A stretch of 15,772 nucleotides of DNA. Source: an uncultured Erythrobacter sp. Lineage in GTDB: Bacteria; Pseudomonadota; Alphaproteobacteria; Sphingomonadales; Sphingomonadaceae. Shown piece by piece: positions 9,612-15,772 of the stretch. The stretch covers positions 1 to 15,772 of the forward strand of contig CAMYIQ010000001.1 in assembly GCA_947258465.1 (NCBI GenBank), in the 5' to 3' direction. Each line of letters begins with the position of its first letter. Positions within the stretch are counted from its first letter, which is position 1. Made by a program: the position numbers and the translations under genes. The notes beneath the pieces were generated by a model. It had not been told where the DNA came from, made no database searches, and worked only from the letters and a program-made list of their open reading frames with translations.

Positions 9612-9692
9612 CGTCACCCCAGCGAAAGCTGGGATCGCTGTCCGCCTGGTCGGACTTCGCTGCACCAAATCCCAGCTTTCGCTGGGATGACG
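9612..9692. repeat. REPIN-like inverted pair of short palindromic repeats
   Basis: Two 24-nt arms, 9612-9635 and 9669-9692, are reverse complements with one mismatch (C9617 against T9687). Each arm is itself palindromic: CCCAGC-GAAA-GCTGGG on the left and CCCAGC-TTTC-GCTGGG on the right. The 33-nt spacer contains a further stem, GTCCG (9640-9644) with CGGAC (9651-9655). Paired inverted REP units of this kind are REPINs, usually multicopy and moved by RAYT transposases. From memory, closely similar sequences are common between genes of sphingomonads. No RAYT gene is in the window. It lies between gcvH and gcvPA, ending 10 nt before the gcvPA ATG. Confidence 0.85.
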
Positions 9693-9702
9693 GGATTTTG
9701 AA

Positions 9703-11070
9703 ATGCGCTACCTACCCCTGACCGATACCGATCGTTCGGACATGCTCGAGAAAGTCGGCGCGGCCGACATCGATGCACTGTTTTCGGACGTGCCCGAGGA
9801 AGCGCGGCTTTCCGGCCCGATCGAGGGCCTGCCGATGCACGCTTCCGAAATGGCGGTCGAAAAGCACATGCGGCGGCTGTCGAAGAAGAATCTCGCGGCT
9901 TCCGATGCGGCGTTTTTTCTGGGGGCAGGGGCCTACAAGCATCACATCCCGGCCAGCGTCGACCACATCATCCAGCGCGGCGAGTTCCTGACCGCCTACA
10001 CGCCCTACCAGCCGGAAATCGCGCAGGGCACGCTGCAGATGCTGTTCGAGTTTCAGACGCAGGTGGCACGGCTTTATGGGTGCGCGGTGGCCAATGCGTC
10101 GATGTATGATGGCTCGACCGCCTGCTGGGAAGCGGTGGCGATGGCCGGGCGTGTGGCACGCGGCAAGAAACGCAAGGTCGTGCTCTCCGGCGCGCTTCAT
10201 CCGCACTATGCCGAAGTGGTGCGGACCATGGCCAAATTCACCGAGGACGAGATTGCCGGCGCCCCGCCGAGCCTTGCGGCGAAGCCCGATGACGACGGTC
10301 TGATCGCCCGGATCGACGAGAACACAAGCTGCGTCGTGGTACAGTATCCCGATATCCTCGGCCGCCTGCCCGACCTTGCGCGCATTGCCGAAGCCGCCCA
10401 CGAGAAAGGCGCTCTGCTGATCGCGGTGAATACCGAACCCGTGGCCCTGGGTGCGATCAAGTCGCCGGGCGAACTCGGCGCTGATATCGTCGTCGGCGAA
10501 GGCCAGGCGATCGGCGTCGGCTTGCAGTTTGGCGGCCCCTATCTCGGGCTCTTCGCCGTGCGCGACGAGAAGCACGTCCGGATGATGCCGGGCCGCCTGT
10601 GCGGCGAGACAGCGGACGCGGAAGGCAAGCGCGGTTTCGTGCTCACCCTCTCGACCCGCGAGCAGCACATCCGCCGCGAGAAGGCGACCAGCAATATCTG
10701 CACCAATTCGGGCCTCTGCGCGCTCGCCTTCAGTGTCCATATGACGCTGCTGGGCGAAAAGGGCCTGCGCCGGATGGCGATGGAAAACCACCGCCTCGCC
10801 TGCCTTGCCGCCGACAGACTGGCCAAGGTGCCCGGCGTCAGGCTGCTCAACGACAGCTTCTTTAACGAGTTCACCATCAGGCTCGGCATGGATGCCCGCA
10901 AGATCGTGCGCGCGCTGGCCGATAAGGGCGTGCTGGCGGGAGTCTCGCTTGGCCGGCTCTTCCCCGACAATCCCGAACTTGCCGACGGCCTGCTGGTCGC
11001 CGTGACCGAGACCACGAGCGAGGAGGATATCGAAACGCTCGCCTCCGCTCTCGAAGGAGAATTGGCATGA
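9703..11070 (+). CDS. gcvPA: Glycine dehydrogenase (decarboxylating) subunit 1
   Basis: This is the N-terminal half of the split PLP-dependent P protein, which decarboxylates glycine and loads the aminomethyl group onto GcvH. The family opening RYLPLTD, then FLGAGAYKHHIPASVDHI, LTAYTPYQPEIAQGTLQ, ANASMYDGSTACWEA, ALHPHYAEVV, GEGQAIGVGLQFGGPYLG and TREQHIRREKATSNICT are all present. Length, 455 residues, is normal. It lacks the PLP lysine, which is carried by subunit 2. The ribosome-binding site is weak; a GGGA from the edge of the REPIN lies about 8-11 nt before ATG 9703. The 3' end overlaps gcvPB by 4 nt (ATGA), consistent with equimolar synthesis of the two subunits. Confidence 0.96.
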   Translation: MRYLPLTDTDRSDMLEKVGAADIDALFSDVPEEARLSGPIEGLPMHASEMAVEKHMRRLSKKNLAASDAAFFLGAGAYKHHIPASVDHIIQRGEFLTAYTPYQPEIAQGTLQMLFEFQTQVARLYGCAVANASMYDGSTACWEAVAMAGRVARGKKRKVVLSGALHPHYAEVVRTMAKFTEDEIAGAPPSLAAKPDDDGLIARIDENTSCVVVQYPDILGRLPDLARIAEAAHEKGALLIAVNTEPVALGAIKSPGELGADIVVGEGQAIGVGLQFGGPYLGLFAVRDEKHVRMMPGRLCGETADAEGKRGFVLTLSTREQHIRREKATSNICTNSGLCALAFSVHMTLLGEKGLRRMAMENHRLACLAADRLAKVPGVRLLNDSFFNEFTIRLGMDARKIVRALADKGVLAGVSLGRLFPDNPELADGLLVAVTETTSEEDIETLASALEGELA

Positions 11071-12638
11071 ACGCGCCCAACGCCTCGGGCTGGAAGCCCG
11101 GCACCCCGGTCGAAGGCCACAATGCGATGAGCGGTCCCGACACCGCCACCGGCAACCGCGCGCTGATGCTCGAAGAACCGCTGATCTTCGAGATCGGTCA
11201 CGCCGAGACGACCGGCGTAGACCTGCCCGAACCGCAGGGTGGCGCGAACCGCCTCGGCGGGTTCGACCGGGCCGAGACCATCGGCTTGCCCGGCCTCTCC
11301 GAACCCGAAACGGTGCGGCACTACACGCGCCTGTCGCGCCAGAATTACGCGATCGACCTCGGCCTCTTCCCGCTCGGCTCGTGCACGATGAAGCACAATC
11401 CGCGGCTCAACGAGAAAGTCGCGCGCATGCCCGGCTTTGCCGATGTCCATCCCTTGCAGCCGGTCGACACGGTGCGCGGTGCGCTCGAAGTCATCAACGA
11501 GCTGGCCCACTGGCTGATCGATCTGACCGGCATGCACGGCGTTGCGATGAGTCCCAAGGCGGGCGCACATGGCGAGCTGTGCGGCATTCTGTGCATCCGC
11601 GCCGCTCTCGAGGCGCGCGGCGATGCGCGCGAGGTCATCCTCGTGCCAGAAAGCGCGCATGGCACCAATCCTGCCACCGCAGCCTTCGCGGGCTATAAGG
11701 TCGAAGATATCCCGGCGACGCCCGCAGGCCGGGTGGACCTTGAAGCGCTGAAAGCGCGGCTCGGTCCCGACGTCGCCGGAGTGATGATTACCAATCCCAA
11801 CACGTGCGGCCTGTTCGAGCCGGACATGAAGGCGATCTCCGATGCGGTCCACGAAGCCGGCGGCTTCGTCTATTGCGACGGGGCAAATTTCAACGCCATC
11901 GTCGGCAAGGTGCGCCCGGGCGATCTCGGCGTCGATGCCATGCACATCAACCTGCATAAAACCTTCTCCACCCCGCATGGCGGCGGTGGGCCGGGTTCCG
12001 GCCCGGTGGTGCTGTCGGAAGCGCTCGCGCCCTACGGACCCCTGCCTTTCACGGCGCGTGACGGCGACGGCGTGGTTCATCTCGTCGAGGAAGAGAACGC
12101 GGCCGAGTTCGACCACACCAAGGCCTTCGGACGCATGACCGCCTTTCACGGGCAGATGGGCATGTTCACCCGCGCGCTGGCCTATATGCTCAGCCATGGC
12201 GCCGACGGGTTGAAACAGGTCGCCGAGGACGCGGTGCTCAATGCAAATTACGTGCTGCGCAGCCTGGAGGATGTGCTTGAGGCGCCCTTTGGCCATAGCG
12301 GGCCGTGCATGCACGAGGCGCTGTTCAGCGACAAAGGCTTCGCCGAAGGCCTCTCCACACTCGATCTGGCCAAGGCGCTGATCGACGAGGGCTATCACCC
12401 GATGACCATGTATTTCCCGCTGGTGGTGCATGGCGCGATGCTGGTCGAGCCGACGGAAACCGAGAGCAAGGCAGCGCTCGACCAGTTCATCATGGCCCTG
12501 CGCAGCGTTGCCGAACGGGCCAAGTCGGGGGATGAAAGCCTCAAGACCGCGCCGCATTATGCGCCGCGGCGCCGCCTCGACGAAACCCAGGCAGCCAGAA
12601 AGCCCATCCTGGCCTGGAACGATCCCGACATGGCCTGA
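11067..12638 (+). CDS. gcvPB: Glycine dehydrogenase (decarboxylating) subunit 2
   Basis: This is the C-terminal, PLP-carrying half of the split glycine decarboxylase. The cofactor lysine is Lys298 in INLHKTFSTPHGGGGPG. Other hallmarks are GSCTMKHNPRLNE, SPKAGAHGELCG, PESAHGTNPA, MITNPNTCGLFE, YCDGANFNAIVG, and ANYVLRSL. Length is 523 residues, typical for this subunit. ATG 11067 overlaps the gcvPA stop (ATGA). It is the last gene of the gcv operon. The lipoamide dehydrogenase (L protein) is not in the window and is presumably shared with other complexes elsewhere. Downstream lies a short gap, then a gene on the opposite strand. Confidence 0.96.
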   Translation: MNAPNASGWKPGTPVEGHNAMSGPDTATGNRALMLEEPLIFEIGHAETTGVDLPEPQGGANRLGGFDRAETIGLPGLSEPETVRHYTRLSRQNYAIDLGLFPLGSCTMKHNPRLNEKVARMPGFADVHPLQPVDTVRGALEVINELAHWLIDLTGMHGVAMSPKAGAHGELCGILCIRAALEARGDAREVILVPESAHGTNPATAAFAGYKVEDIPATPAGRVDLEALKARLGPDVAGVMITNPNTCGLFEPDMKAISDAVHEAGGFVYCDGANFNAIVGKVRPGDLGVDAMHINLHKTFSTPHGGGGPGSGPVVLSEALAPYGPLPFTARDGDGVVHLVEEENAAEFDHTKAFGRMTAFHGQMGMFTRALAYMLSHGADGLKQVAEDAVLNANYVLRSLEDVLEAPFGHSGPCMHEALFSDKGFAEGLSTLDLAKALIDEGYHPMTMYFPLVVHGAMLVEPTETESKAALDQFIMALRSVAERAKSGDESLKTAPHYAPRRRLDETQAARKPILAWNDPDMA

Positions 12639-12693
12639 CCTGACGGCCACGCGGCAAACGCCCCTTGTCTGCCGCGCTGGACCAGCAAGGCAG

Positions 12694-12710
12694 GATCGGT
12701 TTGTCCGATC
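12694..12710. terminator. Possible terminator hairpin between convergent genes
   Basis: GATCGG (12694-12699) and CCGATC (12705-12710) form a perfect 6-bp stem with a 5-nt loop, in the 97-nt gap between gcvPB and the oppositely oriented flippase gene. A bidirectional terminator would make sense here, but neither side has a T-tract, so the call is weak. Confidence 0.3.
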
Positions 12711-12735
12711 GCCGCAACCCGACCTCGGCCAGCCC

Positions 12736-14004
12736 CTAGGCTTTCGGCGGGAGATCGGCCTTCGGTTTGACGGTGATGGTGATCTGCGACAGCGAGATGA
12801 TCGCCACCCAGAAGCCGATCACCGACAGGGCGGAGGAGCCGAGTACGGTAAAAGCCGCGCCCTTGGTGCCGTTCCAACCCATGGCCACATCGAGCAGTGC
12901 CAGCCCGATAAGTGTAGGAATTGCGCGGATGAAGAATGCCGTCCCCGCGCGGCCCGCGCTGACCAGGAGCGATTCCAGGCTCGCCCCGACCAGCTCGATC
13001 GCCCCGGCAATGGCGAGGATTACCATCGTCCAGAATACGCGGAATTCCGGCCCGGCGATCAGGGCCAGCGCGGTCCGGCCGAAGAACAGCGTCACCAGAA
13101 CCGCCAGCACCCCGGCGATCAGGGCAATGTTCGCCATGCGCCGGGCCATGTCGTGCGCGGTATCCTGCGCGTGGACCAACTCGGGATAGATGGCTTTGGA
13201 CACGGTCTGCGCCAGGCTGACAAGCGCCTGTCCCAACTGGCTGGCGACACGGAAGCCGCCCGCGGCGGTTTCGCCGCCGATCGCGCCGACCAGCAGGATC
13301 AGGACCTGCTTCGATCCAACATTGAGACTGCCCGACATATTGGTCGACCAGACGAAGCGCCAGGCACCGGGATGCGCGCGCGGAATCCGGCGGAAGCTGA
13401 TGCGCGACAAGTCGATCCGTTCCTGTTTCGAAGCCGCGATCCACAGCGCCGTCGCCACTGCGATTTCCGCTGCCGCCCAGGCCAGGACGAAACCGGTGAC
13501 GGTGGGCATGGCCACCGCCGCGATCCCGGCCCCTGCCGCACGCACAATGGGCTGAACCGATTCCGCCGCCGTCGCCCGCGCATAGGCAAAGCGCAGACGC
13601 AGCAGGCCGGTGGGCGTGGTGCGGATCGACAACAGGGCGACCACGCAATAGCCGAACGCGACCGGAAGCAGGTCCCGGGGCAGGGGCAGCCATAACGGAG
13701 CGGACGAGACAAGCGCCGCCGCCAGCACCAGGCCCAGCGCGACCGACAGCATATCGAGCGCGATCGCGAAGCCGGTCGCATCCCCGGGGCCGTCTTCGCC
13801 CACTCCCCAGCGCACCACGAATTGCCAGGTCTGGAAATTGGCGAGGCCGGTCACAGTCTGGCCGAGCGCGAGAATGATCGCGAAATAGCCGAAATGGTCG
13901 AGGCCCAGTGTCCGCGTGGCCAAGGCGAGATAGACGATGCTCAGCACGGCATTGACGCCGCGGCCCGTCAGGAGCCAGCCGATATTGCGGATCAGACGGT
14001 GCAT
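12736..14004 (-). CDS. Polysaccharide/oligosaccharide flippase-like membrane protein (MOP/Wzx superfamily)
   Basis: The 422-residue product is strongly hydrophobic, with roughly 12 predicted membrane segments read by eye. Examples are VNAVLSIVYLALATRTLG near the start, MLSVALGLVLAAALV near 90, VLILLVGAIGG near 240, IALIAGVLAVLVTLFFG near 300 and VIGFWVAIISL at the end. The opening RNIGWLLTGRGVNAVLSIVYLALATRTLGLDHFGYFAI, read in two parts, is typical of lipopolysaccharide flippases, where LGxxxFG marks the first loop. Such proteins move lipid-linked sugars across the inner membrane. It is the second gene of a minus-strand pair, 16 nt after the nucleotidyltransferase stop. Its own substrate is unknown; no glycosyltransferases are visible nearby. 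It could also be a more distant MATE-like exporter. Confidence 0.82.
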   Translation of the reverse strand: MHRLIRNIGWLLTGRGVNAVLSIVYLALATRTLGLDHFGYFAIILALGQTVTGLANFQTWQFVVRWGVGEDGPGDATGFAIALDMLSVALGLVLAAALVSSAPLWLPLPRDLLPVAFGYCVVALLSIRTTPTGLLRLRFAYARATAAESVQPIVRAAGAGIAAVAMPTVTGFVLAWAAAEIAVATALWIAASKQERIDLSRISFRRIPRAHPGAWRFVWSTNMSGSLNVGSKQVLILLVGAIGGETAAGGFRVASQLGQALVSLAQTVSKAIYPELVHAQDTAHDMARRMANIALIAGVLAVLVTLFFGRTALALIAGPEFRVFWTMVILAIAGAIELVGASLESLLVSAGRAGTAFFIRAIPTLIGLALLDVAMGWNGTKGAAFTVLGSSALSVIGFWVAIISLSQITITVKPKADLPPKA

Positions 14005-14020
14005 CGGTCCGGTGCAGGTA

Positions 14021-14830
14021 TCAGGCGGTCGCCAGCCGCTTGACGAGCAGCTTTTCCGTCACTTCGAAAGTGCGTTCGTTGTCGACGTCGATCGCACAGT
14101 AACCATGGCTCATCACCAGCGGTTTAAGCTCGAAACCGAACCGGCGCGACACTTGCGCAAAGAGCTTTTCCTTCGTGCCCCAGCCGAGGAAGAAGCGGAT
14201 CAGATTGATCACCCCGAAGGCCTTGGCGATGCGGCCGGGAAATTTCACGAACTGCCCGCCACCACGCATGATTTCGGCGGCGGAAAGCGCCTTGGCATTG
14301 CCGATCCAGTAGGCGTTGCAGTTCGAGTATCCGCCATCGGAGAATTCGTAGAACTTGGCCTGTCCCTGCGGATCGGCGGCCATCACGTCTTCCTTGCGCG
14401 CCAATGCGGCGGCCGCACCGGTCCCGCTGGCGATCGCCTTGTCGGCGAATTCGGTGAAATCCTCGGGCAGCCACAGGCAATTGTCGGCCGTGGTGATGAG
14501 GATCGGATAGCTCGCGCCCTCGGCTCCCGCGAAAACGCTGTCGACGAGGTTGAAGGCCCCCGGCTTGAACACCAGTCGGCCTTCATCGACCAGCTTGGCG
14601 ATCGAGGGAATCGCGGCGATCTCGTCGGGCTCGTGCGCGACCACGCGGATTTCGCCGATGCGCGGGCTGGCCGCGACGTTCATCACCACGCGCTCGATCA
14701 TCGGCATCCCGCCGACCGGAACCACGCATTTCTGGGCCACGCCGGCACGTTCGGCAAGCGGATCGAGCACGCCCGAACGCTTTCCCGCCATGATGAGCGC
14801 GGTCACCTTGCCCTTGTTCTCGTCAGTCAT
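14021..14830 (-). CDS. MobA-like nucleotidyltransferase (NTP transferase domain)
   Basis: The 269-residue product has a Rossmann-like NTP-transferase fold. It shows an N-terminal ALIMAGKRSG (residues 11-20) in place of the usual LAGGxGxR loop, K34CVVPVGGMPMIERVV with the base-contact lysine, and TTADNCLW with the metal-binding Asp at 116. Such enzymes couple a nucleoside triphosphate to a phosphorylated sugar, alcohol or cofactor; which one here is unknown. The insert VLDPLAERAGVAQ between the loop and the lysine is longer than I expect for MobA. The C-terminal half (SNCNAYWIGNAK, FPGRIAKAFG, HGYCAIDVDN) is distinctive. ATG 14830 was chosen because upstream codons run into the divergent gene's leader and look non-coding. 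It is followed 16 nt later by a flippase, suggesting they serve one envelope or lipid pathway. Confidence 0.78.
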   Translation of the reverse strand: MTDENKGKVTALIMAGKRSGVLDPLAERAGVAQKCVVPVGGMPMIERVVMNVAASPRIGEIRVVAHEPDEIAAIPSIAKLVDEGRLVFKPGAFNLVDSVFAGAEGASYPILITTADNCLWLPEDFTEFADKAIASGTGAAAALARKEDVMAADPQGQAKFYEFSDGGYSNCNAYWIGNAKALSAAEIMRGGGQFVKFPGRIAKAFGVINLIRFFLGWGTKEKLFAQVSRRFGFELKPLVMSHGYCAIDVDNERTFEVTEKLLVKRLATA

Positions 14831-14894
14831 GGCCGCGCAGATAGGCGCGAATGGCGCGGTTGTCACTCTCCACGCGCTCGGGCACGGGGCGGGG

Positions 14895-15617
14895 ATGCGG
14901 ATCATCTTTTCTCGCAAGGGCTTCGACAGCGCGGCAGGCGGCGGCCCGTCGCCGATCGTCGCTGGCCGTCCGGTCAGCCTGCCGATTCCGGCAGGGGCGG
15001 CCTCGCGCACCACCTATGGCGATTTGGGACTGGGCGAACATGCCGCGAAGGCCAGCCGTGGACGTTTAGGCGCGGGCGATTTGTGCCACCACGATCCGAT
15101 GTTCCTTCCCGACGGCACCTGCCTGTTCGGCCAGTGCGGCGCGGCGCAGACGCACCTGGCCAATCAGGGCGTCGGGGTGGGCGATGTGTTTCTGTTCTTC
15201 GGCCTGTACCGCGAGGAAGGCGGTGAGCCGCATCACCGCATCTTCGGCTATATGGAGGTCGAGGAGATCGTCGATCTGACGCAGGGCGTTCCCGACTATC
15301 TGGTGGAGCATGGCCATCCGCATGCGCTTGCGCTGCATGCCGCGAACGACGCGATCTATGCTGGGCCGGGCGCGGAGGCCCGCCATGCCGCCGATGGCTT
15401 GCGCCTCACCGTTCCCGGCGGGCCGCCATCGCTATGGAACCGGCCCGATTGGCTCCAGCGCGGCGGCCTGAGCTATCATGACCGGGCGGAGCGCTGGCTG
15501 CGCGGCGGGCAGTTGCAGAGCGTCGCGCGCGGGCAGGAATTCGTTGCCGATGTGGGGCGCCGCAAGGCCCCGCGCGAATGGCTCGCGCGGGTGCTGGCCG
15601 AAATCAGAGCGTCTTGA
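14895..15617 (+). CDS. Nmad3-like protein (putative nucleotide modification associated domain 3)
   Basis: The 240-residue product opens MRIIFSRKGFDSAAGGGPSPI, continues with VSLPIP, TTYGDLG, LCHHDPMF (residues 63-70), FGQCGAAQTHLANQGVGVGD, FLFFGLYRE and HHRIFGYM, then a looser C-terminal part with SLWNRPDWL. This matches my memory of the Nmad3 family, described by comparative genomics as associated with DNA base-modification systems, often in phages. No biochemical reaction is established for it to my knowledge. Conserved Arg, Asp and His residues suggest a catalytic or nucleotide-binding role. I start at ATG 14895 because the family begins there and GGGGCGGGG precedes it. An in-frame ATG at 14829 would overlap the divergent nucleotidyltransferase. 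The gene is divergent from that gene (64 bp apart) and its 3' end overlaps mmsB. Confidence 0.72.
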   Translation: MRIIFSRKGFDSAAGGGPSPIVAGRPVSLPIPAGAASRTTYGDLGLGEHAAKASRGRLGAGDLCHHDPMFLPDGTCLFGQCGAAQTHLANQGVGVGDVFLFFGLYREEGGEPHHRIFGYMEVEEIVDLTQGVPDYLVEHGHPHALALHAANDAIYAGPGAEARHAADGLRLTVPGGPPSLWNRPDWLQRGGLSYHDRAERWLRGGQLQSVARGQEFVADVGRRKAPREWLARVLAEIRAS

Positions 15618-15772
15618 TGATCGCCGAGAAGTCGAGCCCCGCGTTTTCCTCGGCGAACTGTTCGTAGAGTTCCTTGGCGTGGTGCCCGAGCGGGGTGGAG
15701 GCATTGGCGGTTTCGGCCGCCTCCATTGCCAGCTTCAGGTCCTTGAGCATCAACCCGGTAGCAAAGCCGCCC
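15604..15772 (-). CDS. mmsB: 3-hydroxyisobutyrate dehydrogenase, C-terminal end (partial)
   Basis: Only the last 55 codons are inside the window; the gene continues beyond the right edge. The visible part reads GFATGLMLKDLKLAMEAAE, a TPLGHHAKELYEQF segment and the ending GLDFSAIIKTL. This is the C-terminal helical domain of NAD-dependent 3-hydroxyisobutyrate dehydrogenase, including the conserved Lys-Asp of LMLKDL that lies at the active site. The enzyme oxidises 3-hydroxyisobutyrate to methylmalonate semialdehyde in valine breakdown. Other beta-hydroxyacid dehydrogenases share the fold, but the GLDFSAII ending favours MmsB. Its TGA (15604-15606) lies within the end of the convergent Nmad3-like gene, a 14-nt tail-to-tail overlap. 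Confidence 0.82.
   Translation of the reverse strand, partial: GGFATGLMLKDLKLAMEAAETANASTPLGHHAKELYEQFAEENAGLDFSAIIKTL

Noticed and set aside
10539..12650. 703-codon open frame on the minus strand
   Set aside because: It is antisense to gcvPA and gcvPB, with no recognisable motif.
12430..13695. 421-codon plus-strand and 378-codon minus-strand frames around 12430-13695
   Set aside because: Both are shadows of gcvPB and of the flippase gene, whose hydrophobic segments are coherent only in the chosen frame.

Overview
The window looks like chromosomal DNA from a GC-rich alphaproteobacterium. I infer the order Sphingomonadales, probably near Erythrobacteraceae. Pointers are the split methionine synthase, the two-subunit glycine decarboxylase (GcvPA/GcvPB), the ArsR-methyltransferase regulator in front of metF, frequent GTG/ATG overlaps of 4 nt, and a 'CCCAGCGAAAGCTGGG' intergenic repeat of a type I recall from sphingomonads. 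No tRNA, rRNA, CRISPR array, insertion sequence or phage gene was seen.

Left edge (1-1373, minus): the N-terminal 457 residues of a glycoside hydrolase family 3-like protein whose usual active-site motifs are missing. It diverges from the next operon.

1469-7590 (plus): a methionine/SAM-cycle operon. A perfect palindrome inside a candidate promoter precedes a SahR-type ArsR/methyltransferase regulator. Then come metF, the homocysteine-methyltransferase half of MetH, a GNAT acetyltransferase, and the pterin/cobalamin/reactivation half of MetH. Neighbouring genes overlap by 4 nt or are 2-4 nt apart.

7591-12638 (plus): the glycine cleavage operon. A tandem glycine riboswitch with a candidate expression-platform hairpin is followed by gcvT, gcvH, a REPIN-like repeat pair, gcvPA and gcvPB. 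The two operons connect metabolically: glycine cleavage makes 5,10-methylene-THF, MetF reduces it to 5-methyl-THF, and MetH uses that to methylate homocysteine. One arm would be sensed through SAH (protein), the other through glycine (RNA).

12736-14830 (minus): a two-gene unit, a MobA-like nucleotidyltransferase followed by a polysaccharide/lipid-linked oligosaccharide flippase.

14895-15617 (plus): a small protein I recognise as close to the Nmad3 'nucleotide modification associated' family, away from any visible phage or restriction genes. Its 3' end overlaps, tail to tail, the 3' end of a 3-hydroxyisobutyrate dehydrogenase gene (mmsB) that runs off the right edge.

The core metabolic genes are ordinary for this clade. 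The parts most worth following up are the degenerate GH3 protein, the palindromic near-leaderless sahR promoter, the acetyltransferase between the MetH halves, the REPIN inside gcv, and the stand-alone Nmad3 gene.
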